A stretch of 64,000 nt of DNA from Spirometra erinaceieuropaei (taxonomy: Eukaryota > Platyhelminthes > Cestoda > Diphyllobothriidea > Diphyllobothriidae): NCBI GenBank assembly GCA_902702965.1, contig CACRXP010000065.1:1212434-1276433 (forward strand). The letters are read 5' to 3'. Shown here piece after piece: positions 21,451 to 34,400 of this stretch (positions are counted from its first letter, which is position 1; every line of letters starts with the position of its first letter). A program made the translations under genes and the position numbers. Under the pieces are notes generated by a model. That model saw nothing but the letters and a program-made list of their open reading frames with translations. It made no database searches and was not told the origin of the DNA.

Positions 21451-23505
21451 GTTCGCACTTTACTTCTTGACCTAAAATGACTGCTTTTCTGGCCCTTTAA
21501 CCTGAAAACATTCATTGCCAAGAATTCAAGTTAAACAGTGTAAAATAATAAAACCCTGAATAATTTTTTACAACTTGACTAAGAAAACTGTACACTTTAC
21601 TTACAACATTGACGGCGCAGTTATCAGATAAAAATCCAGACAGGAGTGTCGTCCGCTTTTTGCCGTTGCGTGACGCAACTGTGAGGTGTACGGCTCATCA
21701 ATGGATACTCACGTTTGCTGCCCCCAAATACTGCAGTTATTAATGCTGTGTTTTTTATTAAATTTCCTCCGAAAGTAGTCCGCTTAATTGAAAGAAATCA
21801 TTTCGGACAAACCCACTGATGAGTCTAGCCTCTCGCGGCTGCGTCATACGGCAGCACAAAATTGGCGACATACGTATCCGAAGTTGAGTTAGCATTCGCG
21901 ATGGTCGTATGGCGAATCATTCAGCATATGCCTACTACTGACTTCCTGTTGAGTAAGATTAAGCGGGTATACCTCCGAAGTGGAGTGTTTTCAGTCGAAG
22001 CTTTCGTGTCAAGTTCTAGACCAAGTCCGGAGAATGTGTTCCGGAGGATGTACTATGAATTCTTGGGTTAATATCTGAGGAGCTCAAAAAGCTCAGAATG
22101 TGCAAGTATGCCAGCCTCATGATACTGAAAGTTGCAACTGAGACTTTCTAACGCAAAACTGCTAATTTCCACCATATGCTATCAGCATATTCAGCAAAGC
22201 ATCCATTGCAGGGATTAAAGAAGAAAGAAGAATTGGCGATCACATGCGATGAACTTCGTTCATTTAGGAGCACATACAAGAGTTCATTATCAGAGGCATG
22301 TTCAACAACAGAAAAAAAACAGACCTTGTCGTATTTCGAGCCAATCGGCGCCGCTATGGGCTATGCTGACACTCGCTATCGGGGCTTGATATGCAACCAA
22401 AGCCTAAATGTGGGGATCTAGGTGATTCCCATTTGAACTCCAACTTTCCATAAATTCTTAGCCCAACTTACCGGCGGCCCGGACGATTATCCACGTATCT
22501 GTGAAGCTGAAGTCATGAATTACACTCAGTGGTCACTTATAACAACGGATGGGTCCTTCGCAGCAGTCATCTATGCTTGCGCTGCCGCAAGGACAGCCTT
22601 CGTTCTGTTGGACATGTGTACTTACAAGTGCCTGTTGTGAGCAATAAGTGGTCGAAATCATGAAATGTCGTGGTCGAAATTCGAGTGAAAAGTATGTCAC
22701 ATTTTTGTTGTTATCTGCCTTTACTGAAATGATTTAAGGCGCAGAAATCCATTTACCGAAAAAGGGGTTCACTTAAAGTCAGTTTTATCGAAGAAAAATA
22801 GGCCAGATTTGAGTAAAAGCCCACCTTTCTTGAGATGCAGATAATTCCCTACGCTATGGAAATTTTCAGGTCAAAACTTCATATGTATGTGGGTTGTAAA
22901 AACTGTTTCAGTTTTAACTGGAGGCTTGTTGGCATACGGTGGGCTAGAAAGCTCATTTCCGGGACGACTGATCTGCCCCAAGGAAGGAAATCATTATTGC
23001 TAGGGTTGCATTTGAGCACACTTCACTGCCCTAAACGCCTTAATCGTTCAGTTATTTTGCCAATGGAGAGAAACCAGTTTCCCAGCCAACGGAGAAGCTG
23101 TAGGGGGCTACAATAGAGATGCATTTGTAATCAAAAGAGAGTACTGTTTATGTATTTTCTTAACTGCGGTATGAAATGCGTTTTATTCTATTGCTCTTTG
23201 AAACGCTGGTCTAAACTATTTGAGAGCAGAGCTCTTCGTAACCAAACGTTTCTATCACCAGAGATTAAGCAAATTGAGATGATTATTCCAATTTAATTTT
23301 TTTGTCATAAGTCTTCCATACCTAAACGAGAGTCCTGGAAATCAGTGACTTGACCATAACGGAAATTTTTGCCAGGATGAATCAGCTAGCTAAAATTCTA
23401 AATGACTCCGCATATTCCTTACTCCAGCATCAGGATGCCAACGCCCAAAGCACTGAAGTTTCAAAGAAACACTAAAGGGGAGGCTCGGATTCTGACTGAC
23501 TGGGA
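21451..23505. other. No recognisable feature
   Basis: The N-terminal RT part of the minus-strand PLE could extend into the first few hundred bases but cannot be followed. Several frames of 60-93 codons show no motif. Confidence 0.4.
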
Positions 23506-23590
23506 GTCCCATAGCCAAGTGGTGGAGAGCTAGACTCACTGCTGTTTGAGGAGTCAGCTCGGGCTCAAGTCCTGGTTTGACATCGGTAAT
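23506..23590 (+). repeat. tRNA-like SINE head
   Basis: CCATAGCCAAGTGGTGGAGAG has the form of a tRNA A box and D arm, and GGGCTCAAGTCCTGG fits a B box with a T loop. The arms between them do not fold into a clean cloverleaf, so it is a SINE-type or decayed tRNA-like sequence and not a tRNA gene. Confidence 0.45.
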
Positions 23591-25095
23591 AAACATAAAC
23601 TAGTTTTTGCAGTCTTCACAATTTTTAATTCCATCGTTCTAAATCACTCATAGGTCCTGGCCATGTTGTGGTTATCAGGGGAGTGATTGTCCACCAAGTT
23701 TGGGTTGAGACGGGCAGAAGAGGAAAAATGATACTTTTCATGCCTCAATAGATACCGACCATTAGTGGGTGAGGCGGTATAGTGAAATCATACGACATTT
23801 TCATTGCAGCAATAAGAAGAGATTCTACAGTGAGATAGCCTTCGGATTAAATGAATGAAGAACAGCTGTATCAGCAAATGGCAGAAACGAAGGAAACGAC
23901 ACATTGAAGAAAGATCCTTAATCCAAAGCGTAGACTGTTTAACGGACTTAATTTTCCGGACACGAAATATCCTCATCTGCACCAAATAGTGGGCGGAGCA
24001 GATAAACTATAAGGACAGAGTTTAGGACGGTAGCTGGGAGTTGTCTTAAACTTGTGCATATTGTTTGCTTGCTGAGTGTATGATATACTTCTCACCTTCA
24101 GAGGTGATAGAAAACAGGACATTTATGTGCGAACGAGTCCTGATGGCTTATGTGCAGTTTTCAGTAAGAAGGCATTTATTGAAAGGAGAAAAATGTACAT
24201 AAGCAGCCTCCGCTAGTTTGAAAATGGATTCTCTTGACTACATAAAAATGACAGAGCAAAACTTTTAAAACAATTTTTTGTCCAGGAAAGCAACGGCGCA
24301 CTCAGCCCAAAGAATTGTTTGTAAACCAAGTGGTCGTCAATCCAAAAGCTATTAATAATTCAAAAAGGTGGAGTACGGTGTTACTACACCGGTAATTACT
24401 ATGCAGACGAACGTCGAGGATACCGTCCACAACCTGTGCGCATTTTAAAAACACAGCGAGTCTTTGGAGAATTATATTTCCCAGGTGCGCCTACTCTCTG
24501 TTATATAATGACAGAAAAGGCAGTAGCAGGAAAAACTGAGCAGAGTACGCGTCTTTTTAGTTGTTGCACAAGCACATTCAGTCCTAGGAAGTGAATTGCG
24601 TTAGCAAGGAGATTGCGTCCACATTATCCATGACAATACGCCTAGGGAATATGATGTACGCCAGTTTTTGCTAGCCAGATACCATGTAAAGGCATTTCAC
24701 AACGTCAGATTTTCTAGGGAACGCTTTTTCTGGAAAAAAATCACGTTTATTGCAGGGCGGTCCGGCGACATCAGCCGTCCTTGGCCATACGTTATCCCGT
24801 TTAGTTCATTCAAGGAATACGGTTTGATTGGTAGACTGAGGTAAAATCCGCCCTCCAGGAAAAAAGTTTTCAATGCCCCGCTCAATTAGTCTGCTTCAAC
24901 AGCCGTGATGTCCGGATAGCCGCACAGTCGAGGATTTACTGAGGTAACCTAATGCATCAAAACGCTCACAGAAAGAACAGTATCGTCGTCAAATATGATG
25001 GGCTTCACACTTGCTGAAATAAAACGGAAAATTGCTTAGCTACTACTCCTGTTCGTGAACCAAACGTTTGACCTCATGATTGCGTTTGCTACTAA
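23591..25095. other. No recognisable feature
   Basis: No gene or repeat supported. Open frames are short and without motifs. Confidence 0.4.
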
Positions 25096-25947
25096 CAGTT
25101 GGTGGGCTGACTCATGAAATATCAACGGAAATTCCGAAATGCGTCTTCGTTTCGAAAAGATTAATTAAGTAGGGTTGCAAAATTGATTATCCTGCAGTAT
25201 ACTTCTATAATAATTCAGTTACCACAGGATGCCGGCTTTCGAAAGAACTTTTCGGCTGCATGCAAAACCATACTCTGTGAGAATTTTTAATATCGTAAGA
25301 TGGCCATTCATAAAACGTCATGCCTCTGTATTTAACATTGTAGCTCGTAAAGTTAACAATATGACTCAGTTTCATTGCTGAATTTTATGAACCCCATATA
25401 ATCTCCTCTTAATACCGTAGAGAACTGTATAGTTGTCCGTACGCGTAAAATATACGGCCTGTAGTTTGGAAATCCTGAATGCAATTGTAACGGCAGGTCA
25501 GGTTCAACAGTATTCGGGAATTGGGCAAGTTTTTGAAAACCGAATTATGCCCTTCCTTTAAGTATAAAATTGGCAAACGTAGTTATCTACCGATTGAGTA
25601 AGAGAATGAATATTTTTATGCATGTTTTCTACAAAATAAATTTGAATCTTTAGGGGCATCGAAAATTAATGAGGAAATTGCATACTACACAAGTAGTCAT
25701 TTTTTACAGAGTATAATTTTTGCGTGCAGCCCTAAAGAAGTTCCTTCGAAAGCCGACATCCTGTGTTAATTTAATTATTATAGAATTATGCAGTATGATG
25801 ATTAGTTTTGCAAACCTACTTAATTAACCTTTTCGAAACCGAAACGCATTTTGGAATTTCGGCTGACATTACATGAGTTGATCAACTAGTTCCTGGAACT
25901 CGCATCTTCGCCTGTATCGGCAATTACATGAGTTAGCCCACATACTG
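25096..25947. mobile_element. Family A foldback transposon carrying a PLE-end insertion
   Basis: Left end CAGTTGGTGGGCTGACTC, right end GAGTTAGCCCACATACTG, with TA at 25948-25949 on the right and CTAA on the left. The interior matches 16010-16991 with a deletion in the first half. A 43-bp foreign piece lies inside the right terminal repeat (25880-25922). Confidence 0.85.
25880..25922 (+). mobile_element. 43-bp PLE 3'-end insertion with 12-bp target duplication
   Basis: The piece (ATCAACTAGTTCCTGGAACT..TGTATCGGCA) matches 15899-15943, the end of the PLE terminal piece. It is flanked on both sides by ATTACATGAGTT (25868-25879 and 25923-25934), which occurs once in other family A termini as the ATTTCATGAGTT word. 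It therefore looks like an extreme 5'-truncated retro-insertion with a 12-bp duplication. Confidence 0.8.
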
Positions 25948-26315
25948 TATGATACAAATCTTGCATGTTTGGGCAATAAATCAGCATGAACTCTAACGAT
26001 AGTTGGCCTTTCTGCAATGTTCTTCAATAGAAAATAAAACAAAAGCATATTCATCCAAGTTAAATGAAACGGATAAAATAACAAACATGCTCCACATGCG
26101 GAAGCAGCTTCCAGTTCGCAGATTAGAATCCTGCACATAGTCGGACGCTTGACAAGATGTCATGTCTTCTCGGATTAGTAAATTAAAGGTTTGTGCAAGA
26201 GCACACATACAGTTTGATTTCCAGTGCTTAGAATTTTTATCAAGGACGTTCTTTGTCTAAAACTATTTCATTGTTTTTTCTGCGTCATCTTGTATTGTGT
26301 TAGCTTAAAGCCATC
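25948..26315. other. No recognisable feature
   Basis: Spacer between a family A and a family B element. No repeat or gene recognised. Confidence 0.4.
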
Positions 26316-27712
26316 AATAGTAGGCGACGAATCTCATGAAATCTTAAACGACCTTCTGCAACGCGCTTCCTATTGGGAGGCATTACTTAAGAGAGGTAGT
26401 AAAATTGATTGTCGTGCTGCTTAATCTCAAGAATGCACTTCTGTTTGGTTGCCTTCGGAAACTACAACTGGTTAAAAAACGACTACGTACGTAGTATGAG
26501 TTTTTCAAATTGATTTTCAATGTCCCTTGTTGATTCAAATACGCTCTATAGAAAACTAGTCCGAAAATTCCATTCCTTTTACTCATTTGTTAGCAAATCA
26601 CGTTTATCGAAAATGTTTTACTCAAAAAGCAATTATTAGTTCTAAAGTAGTTTCTAACAAAGATATTATTGAAGACCGTAAAATGTCCATTTACATTGTG
26701 TTATATGTTTCCATTTGTAAATGCCATTTATAAAATATACGATATGGTCCACATCCATTGCAAAATATAATGAGCTCTACACATATACATCAGTCCCCTT
26801 ATATAGAAAACTTAAAGATAAAAATACACTTTATTGTACTTACTTGGTAGCAACTCACGTCCTATTCAAAATAGTTTCCGAAGAAAAAGATATTAACATC
26901 TATTTGAAAAAACACGCTTTCCGGGATAATTCTGACGCCAATCGTGTGTCGTATTTGGTTCAGAGTTTAAAGGTACGTGTTGCATATTATCTATGTAAGG
27001 ATATACTTGAACTCATGTATGCCATTAAGATATTATAAAGGCCTCGGGAAAAGTTGTACTACGTGTAGACAATGTAGTATACTTCATAAGGCGCGATAAT
27101 AGACAGAAGGAGATGGCGTTACTCGAACGAATACTTGACGGTCTTAAAAATATCGAGATCAGAAACTTTTATAAACGAAAATATGGCCCCTTTACGGGAG
27201 TCAATTTTAAAGAAGACGAGATCCGCTATCAAATGAGTACACGAAAATACTTTCATGCATGTTTTATACGAAATATTTTTAATCATACATCACCATCGAA
27301 AATTAATGGGAAAGTTCACATTGCTCAATTAATCATTTTTGTACAAGGTTTTTGTAGGCGACGGAAACGAAATGATGATCGAGACAGAGAGAAAAGACGC
27401 GATTTAACTGGAAGGTATCATCCACATACTTTCAATAAACCGTTCCCCCAGTTCCCGAAACCAGAATACAAATAAATAAATAACGAGGGAGTAAATGGAT
27501 CTACATAAAATTGAACAGATATTACAAGGACCGTTCGAGCATGGTTTTCTTTATCTCACTCTTTTCACACGCAAGGTATTGTGCCAGGAATGCTTATACC
27601 GAAAATCTAGCATTATGTGGTACAACAATCAAACCTACAAACCCACTTACGTGATTCTTTTTTATTGGAAACGTATGGGAGGATTTCGGTTAACAGGTCA
27701 TGAGAGCGATTC
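26316..27712. mobile_element. Degenerate long family B foldback element
   Basis: Left end: AGTAGGCGACGAATCTCATGA then TTAAACGACC. Right end: GGAAACGTATGGGAGGATTTCGGTTAACAGGTCATGAGAGCGATT, its inverted counterpart. The interior (GATTTTCAATGTCCC, AATTAATGGGAAA) follows the family. At about 1.4 kb it is longer than intact copies, so it holds about 400 bp of extra, unidentified sequence. The frames of 105 and 120 codons within it overlap family interior blocks and are not genes. Confidence 0.6.
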
Positions 27713-28250
27713 TTGGCCGCAGATTTTGACTGTGTCTTTTTCGATTTACTGGGACCTTTTGTGAGTCATTAGCGATTTGTCTCAAATTTGCAGGCAATTT
27801 ATTGGTTCTTCCGTCTAATATAGACAGTTTGCTCACACCTGCATACCTAGGTTGTGCAACGTTGATATGCGGACAGTTTACCTGCTATATTTAGACGAAA
27901 GGCTTTTATGTCATTTCTTAACTGACTGGCCGGTACAACTTTGTTTACTTCGTCTTATTTAACATACGCTGGTCTACGTACACTTAAAGAGTTTTCCTAG
28001 ATGAACTCTTTGAGTCAGTCAGATTAAACTCCGATGCATGTCACACGCTGAATACTACCTGTCTATTCATGTAAAGGGCGGCATTTAGAAGTTATCTAGT
28101 GAATCCTGGAACTTCGTTCGAAATGCACTTCCTGCAAACATTTTATCCGAGTTTTATCAGAGTCTTTCCACGAAAATATTTTTTATGTAAAGAACAAAGA
28201 GACTTTAAAGTTCCAGCCCCGAAACACGAGTTTAGGTCATAATGTATGCA
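27713..28250. other. No recognisable feature
   Basis: No repeat or gene supported. Confidence 0.4.
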
Positions 28251-28254
28251 TTTC

Positions 28255-28365
28255 GATGTCTATCTCAGTTTTGTGCGTTCTAAACGCTGAGTGGTGAAAA
28301 TAAGTCAGACACGTCTGGCTAATTTTACTGATTTCGTCGAACGCACAAAATACTAACTATAAACT
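28255..28365. repeat. Small palindromic foldback
   Basis: TTTTGTGCGTTC (28269-28280) pairs perfectly with GAACGCACAAAA (28339-28350). Inside, GTGAAAATAAGTCAGAC pairs with GTCTGGCTAATTTTAC with few mismatches around a 2-base centre. The whole unit is a nearly continuous hairpin of about 80 bp. No TA duplication or second copy was seen. Confidence 0.75.
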
Positions 28366-30589
28366 ACACCTAAACGGCTCGTTTTTGCGTAAATCATTCA
28401 TTTTTGCCTTCCCATTGGCCGCACCCACATTTCCGGATTGTCCCTGCAATTCGGATTCTTGCTTCACGACATCAACAAACTAATTTCAAAATCAATTTCG
28501 TTGATGGTCAAGGAGATGCAAAGAGCGGTTGTTTACTTGGCAAATGAAAGAGGTCTGCTTGCTTGCTAAGTGGAAATAACGCTCTGACGGCTAACACATT
28601 TAAAGAGTGGGACGAAATAATTAACCAACGTCGAAAAGTTATAAGAGGGTCTTTAAGAGTCCTTGAGCGTGGGGATGAAAATTCAGGCAGTTTCAGGAGA
28701 CGGCACAGCCTGCATGCCTGCATGACTCTAATAATCCAGCTTTACTCGCATCCTAGTAGCCGTTTCCGAAGCTCCTGGCAAGCAGTATCAAAAACTTACG
28801 AGAAACACCAAAACATTCAATCGACAGACTAAACAGCACTGAAGTTTCCATCGGCTTTCGAACTATCGACACGTTGCCCGGAATTATTGAGCAAGTAAGC
28901 AAACCGGCTTGCAGAGAGCTTTACTCCAAATTACACTTAAAATAGATGATTACGTGAATATCGAGATGCACACCTTGCCGGAATGATCCCTCGTAACCAG
29001 GATAGATATCAAGAAAACGTGGCACCCCGTGAGTCTGTATTTTGTGAGAAGTACTGATTATAATTTCGTCCAATCCTAGCGCAGACCGACCAAAAAGGAC
29101 GCCAAGGTAGGCCGCGTTCAATACTCTCTCTGATGCATTCATCAGATTTCGTCAGTAGGCAACAGGAGAGAGAAGAGGGCATATGCATTTGGCGTCAGTC
29201 GTTATGGGAGGGAGTTGGGGAGAAGTCCGAATGAACCGAAGGACGCATTCAGTCAGATTTTACATTAAATGTCTCAAATTTTGCACAATTTACACTCAAA
29301 ACTTTGTTAAAAAACGCCATCAAACTGGCATTAGACTAGAATTCTATCCTGGAGTAATTCCGACCTGACCGGTACTTTAGTTGTCTTTACCTAAAAAACG
29401 AATGTGAACTACTTGCCTTCGCTGCACAATCAACTCATGATCTAACGACCGTGATATATTTGGCGGTGCGAAAGACAGCTAAGAATTCAAATAGTCTTGA
29501 ATAGGCGGCCACACGGTTGAATCAGGAATGGTGTCCAAGTCATGCTAGAGTTTGAGACGCAATTTCTAAGCCGTAGGGGTACTGAGGATATTCAAACATT
29601 TCGAATTTATTTTGGGGTATCAGGGGGCAAACAGACACCGTCTGAGTTTGGAGAGATTCATAAAATCTTATCAATGACGCTGTGTATGAAGCCCCAGTGT
29701 CCCATAAACACAAACAGTTAAACGGGCTTCGAGCGTATTTGAACGATCCGTCCGTTTAAAACGGTAGGTGTTGGTTGCTACCGTCAAACCCTTTCATCCG
29801 AAAGATGGGCGAAAATTACGCAAAATGAAACTTGGGGTCTCCCACGACGCAAAAAACGGATTGTCACAAGGTACACGCCTGTGCTGCGCTGTCTCATCAC
29901 ATTCGTACATGTAGAGTAAACTTGCCACACGATGCTAACAAACTATTTATGAAGAAGAAACCAGTCAATCCTGTGCGAATAATAAATGCTCCGAGATATG
30001 AAATAAACTACTTAAATGCAGCCGGACGGCGTTGGACGCGGCTATAGTTTAAAATGCAGTAAAGGGCGGGAGTCAGGCAAAATTCCTGTCGAGTCCGTTT
30101 TGGGGAACATGCGACTCGCTAGAGGAGGGTCGCGTGTGTTTGTGAGAGGAAAAGCCGTTTACGGAGCGAGGGGTGACGAGGAGGAGGCCAGGGTGCCGAC
30201 ACGGATGCAGATGTAAGTGAGGAGGACAAGGACGACGCCCACACAAACTCCAACAAGAATGATGTGGAAACTCAGCCAGTGGTGTTCATGATCGTCTGGG
30301 CAGGTTACCGCTATGAAGAGGGGGGACAAAGAAACAGAGAGGTTTCACAACTGAACTTCCTAAATGGATGATAAGGAAATCATATAACTGGCGCTCGAGT
30401 AAACTAAAAATATACAATTCGCTTAAAAGCATAAATCATTTAAAGGTAAGCACTGTTCTCCTAAATAAGTATTTGCCTAAACTACGTAGGCCACGAACGA
30501 ATCATATGTCACATTTTGGTGTGCATATAATTGAAAAAGATAAGGAACACAAGACAGAGCAAGTCAAGTTTGGTCAATTCCTGAACATG
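28366..30589. other. No recognisable feature
   Basis: No domain or repeat recognised in frames of up to 89 codons. The interval ends where rearranged repeat D begins. Confidence 0.4.
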
Positions 30590-31410
30590 TTTAGACAGAT
30601 GGCCATACGCAAGCCTTTCCCTTGCTTTTGTGGGCTCGAATTCCACTGTGGTTCCCGAGGTTTTCCCAGATGTATCAAAATAAATTATTTTGAATTGTTC
30701 ACTTGGCCCATGCACAACAAATATCTGTACTTAAATATTAGGTTCGGTCTGCGTAGATTTTAACTTGTGACGATTTTGGCGTGCTCCTTTTAATGACTTT
30801 GACCTCGCAGAGCCGGATTTATGCTTTTTTCATCTCATTGGTAGAGTTTTAACGTCTTGCTTTGTATTATTATTGATAAATGAGAGAGCACACGCCCGTT
30901 TCTCAGATTAGCACATCAGGCGATTCTACACAGGTACCTGCAAGTTCACCAAACGAAGCGTCGTTCAGAAATCCCCGTTTAGTTAAACAAAATCCACAAT
31001 TTCATCACAGACGGTGAGTATTCTTGAGAGCTAAGATAGCCTCCGAAATATCCTGCGGATAGACATATGCTTCCAGTTCAAAAAAATGGTTGGACAAGAG
31101 ATAACGGATCCCCTGTATTACACGTGGGCTTGCACTCGATTCCAGGGTGTGGAGTAATGTTTGGATTATGAGTGTTAGGAGGGTCGGAGTTAAGTTGCTG
31201 AACGTAAGTGTTAAGGTAAGGCTTAAAACTAGAACGGGGAAATAAATATCCCTCTGGAATTTTGAGTGAGGCCGCTTGCGTCCGACGGAGAATTCTTTAC
31301 TGCACTGTAACCATTCTGACGCGATATTAAACCATCTTTGAGCGCTAAATATGGTGGCCTGAAAGGCTGCCACCTGCGGGAATAACAGGGTCCTCTATGC
31401 GGGACTTAGA
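30590..31410 (+). repeat. Repeat D, rearranged copy
   Basis: 30590-30925 matches 33665-33990, including the TGTGGGCTCGAATTCCAC T-arm-like box and GGTTCGGTCTGCGTAGATTTT. 30950-31320 matches 32165-32530, and 31345-31410 matches 31675-31750. In the main copy these blocks come in the opposite order, so this looks like the end of one unit joined to the start of another. The open frames across it (131 codons at 30368-30763, 122 codons on the minus strand at 31005-31373) are not genes. Confidence 0.65.
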
Positions 31411-31420
31411 TTCAGCTGCA

Positions 31421-34400
31421 AGGACACATCCCATAACGAATGACCTACATGGAAGCGTATAGTAGCACGCCTAGGTACAGACTGACGCCGCGCCATCCGC
31501 GTCCACCGAATTCCAGCATCAGAGCTCTGACCCCACTCAGACTACGGACAGCTACATAGGGGAGGGAAGAGAAACTAAAGTCGGCTCTGGAGACTCCGTC
31601 CAAAGAGCCCTAAGCGTCCGATCTCACTGCAATACATCTGGAGCGCTTAAATCTATCACAATGCGCCACACATCGTGGCTTGAAAGGCTGCCAACTAAGG
31701 GCATAATTCGGTCCACTTGCGGGACTTTGATTTAGCTACAAAGACTCCTTTTTAATGTAGTCTAACTGACATTCCCTCGTTTATATGAGACCCTGATCAA
31801 TCCTGCTCAGTGCAGGTGTATGTGAAATTCATAGAGCTCAATGTCAAACTTGCAATAAGCTGTGTATGATTTATGATGAAAAAGAATTAAGTTCAGGAAG
31901 ACTCAATGAATAAAAGACAATCTCAGCTTCCGTTTGGCAGACGCGTGAACCAGCTCTGAGGACATTTTGATGTGTTCAAGGTCAGTGCTTAAAGGTTTGC
32001 TAGAAGCCAATCGGTTGACACACGTCACTTCATAATTTAACAACCCTCCCATGTGACAAGTTTAGAGATCTTTCTGAGCCACCCGTCGTTCTATCCTTTT
32101 TTAAAATCCCTTTTTTGGACATCTTTGCCATTCCATATTTATTCTACACAGTTTCGGGCAAGCTCACAAGGAGAAGAGCCGTTCAGGAATCACCGTTTAG
32201 TTAAACAAAATGCGCAAATTCATTACAGACGGCGAGTATTCTTGAGAGTTGGGATAGCCTTCGAAATATCCTGCGGGTAGAAATATGCTTTAAGTTGAAC
32301 TTCAAAAAAGATTTGTTGGCCAAGGTATTACGGATCTCCCGTATTACAGGTGTGCTTGTCCTTAATTCAAGTGTGGGGACTAAGGTTTGGATTATGACGG
32401 TTAGGGGGGTCGGAGTTAAGATCACAAAAGTCAGTGTTAAGGTAGGAATTAAAGCTAGAACGGAGAATTAAATATCCTTCTGGAATTAAGAGTGAAGGCG
32501 TTTATGTCCGACAGAGAATTATTTAATGCAGTGGATACAGCTCCTTACCCAACTTGCTGCTTTACCTAAACAAAGGGACTGAAAACTAACAATAAGAGGA
32601 CTCCTTTATCCTAATTAATCGATTAAAATCCTCGTAAGTTGGCGCAGTCTTTGCCTTTCTCCCCTATGTTTCTTCTCCACTTTGCTAGTTTGCATGAACC
32701 GCCATGCGTGTATAGGATAATTTTCAGTTGGTTTATATGCTTCAAATAGAAGCGCATCACCGGATTATCTAGGCGCCAGTCCGAAATGTACGATCACCAA
32801 CTGTAATGGTATTCACCTCCAAAGCAGTCGGCGGTGGAACTGCTAAGCATCGGATGTCTAAGTAGTTGTATAAAAGAAAATAAAATGAGACGAAGATGAC
32901 AATATATGAGTTTGGATAGGGTATACTGAGAGGGTATTTTAAAGCGATCAGGGCAACTCGTAGCTCAAATGGCCCGGATTCCACCAATTCTGCTATTGTG
33001 AGACAACTACCCAAGCAAAAAGCAAACAATTTAGATGATGACTTCCGGACTTGATTAATTAATTGGCCTTGGCTGTGGTAAAGCCCTACCCTGGCTGCCC
33101 TGTGCTCAAATCCCAACGAGACCGCCGATTTTTTTTAAAAATGGGTCAAACGAATCATAGAAATCTACCAAAACGCCAGTTTATAGTAATTCCACTTATA
33201 AATCAGGGATAAAGTTCTTCAGATCCATTAAAATAGGACCGGAGGTCTCTTACCAGTGAGAAACAAAGTAGATAACTGGGCCAGCTGAAACTTAGTTTGA
33301 CCAGCCCCTAAGTCCAATGAGATGAGTCTTTTGACAATTAAATTACAGAAAATTTGCTTGTCACACAGCATTCCATTGCCGCGAATACACCTTTCTCCTC
33401 AGCACTCAACTACCTACAACTGAAATGCAAGTATACATAATTTAACCGGTGGGACAGATGTGGGTGACCACTTGTAAAGACGTCGGCGGCTACGGTGGGA
33501 TTCGCAACCTCGACGGCAACGCAAGGGCCTGGGTACAGCCAATATGAGTCTGGTAGTCATATCATTATTAGGGAATTCCTGCTTGGGCAATCAGCGCAAT
33601 GCATCAGATGTGGTGAATTCCATACGCTGCAGTAGGCTGGGTGAGTAATTAGACCCAGACATGTCTAGAGAGTTGGCCATACCCTAGCCTTCACCTTGCT
33701 TTTTTGGGTTCGAATTCCACTGAGTTCCCGAGGTTTCACAGATGTGTCAAAATAAATTATTTTAAATTACTGATTTGGACCATGCACAACAAATATCCGT
33801 ACACAACTATTAGGTTCGATCTGCGTAGATTTTAACTCGTGACGATTGTGGCGTGCACCTATTAATGATGTTGACATCGCAAAGCCGGATTTATACTTCT
33901 TTCATCTCAATGGCAGAGTTTTAACGTCTTGCTCTGTATTATTATTGATTAATAAGAGAGCACACGTCTGTGTCCCGAATTAGCAGATCGGGCGATTCAA
34001 AAAAGAAGCACTATGATTCTTAGTGAGCACAAATATATGAACAGTTGGACAAGTTTCATGACAAGATGAAAATGCACACATCCTGTGAATGTATTTTGTT
34101 AACTATGGAACAGATAAATTGAATAATGATAAAATAATTTTATTATGTGGATAGTAATAATTAGACTAATTTAGCAGAATTATTTAGAAAACCCAGATAA
34201 TTATCATTGCGCACGATAAAACGGACCTGGCCAGCGCACCATCGGCCGAGTCATAAAAGTCTGGTTGAATTCGTCATTTTCAGCATATCTGTTCTGAAGA
34301 CACCAGGACACTCCTATTAACAAATGCTTAGTCTAATCCTACAATTTTCGGAAAATTGGACATAATTTGAAGACTTCGGGACTGCTGTTTTGCATTCACA

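Noticed and set aside
26721..27475. Two successive frames of 105 and 120 codons
   Set aside because: They overlap interior blocks of a degenerate family B element and show no transposase motif (no DDE/D signature).
28563..28832. 89-codon frame with a charged start
   Set aside because: Looked briefly like a PLE N-terminal segment but no ordered motif could be matched.
30368..30763. 131-codon frame
   Set aside because: Its second half lies in repeat D, whose other copies (33665, 59700) do not keep the frame open.
31005..31373. 122-codon minus-strand frame with an L/T-rich stretch
   Set aside because: The leucine/threonine run is the translation of the telomere-like tract inside repeat D.
33055..33125. 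Possible Pol III unit with GTGCTCAAATCCCAAC and a T-run (also reversed near 60290)
   Set aside because: The A box is not convincing and the T-run is absent from the second copy. Left as part of repeat D.
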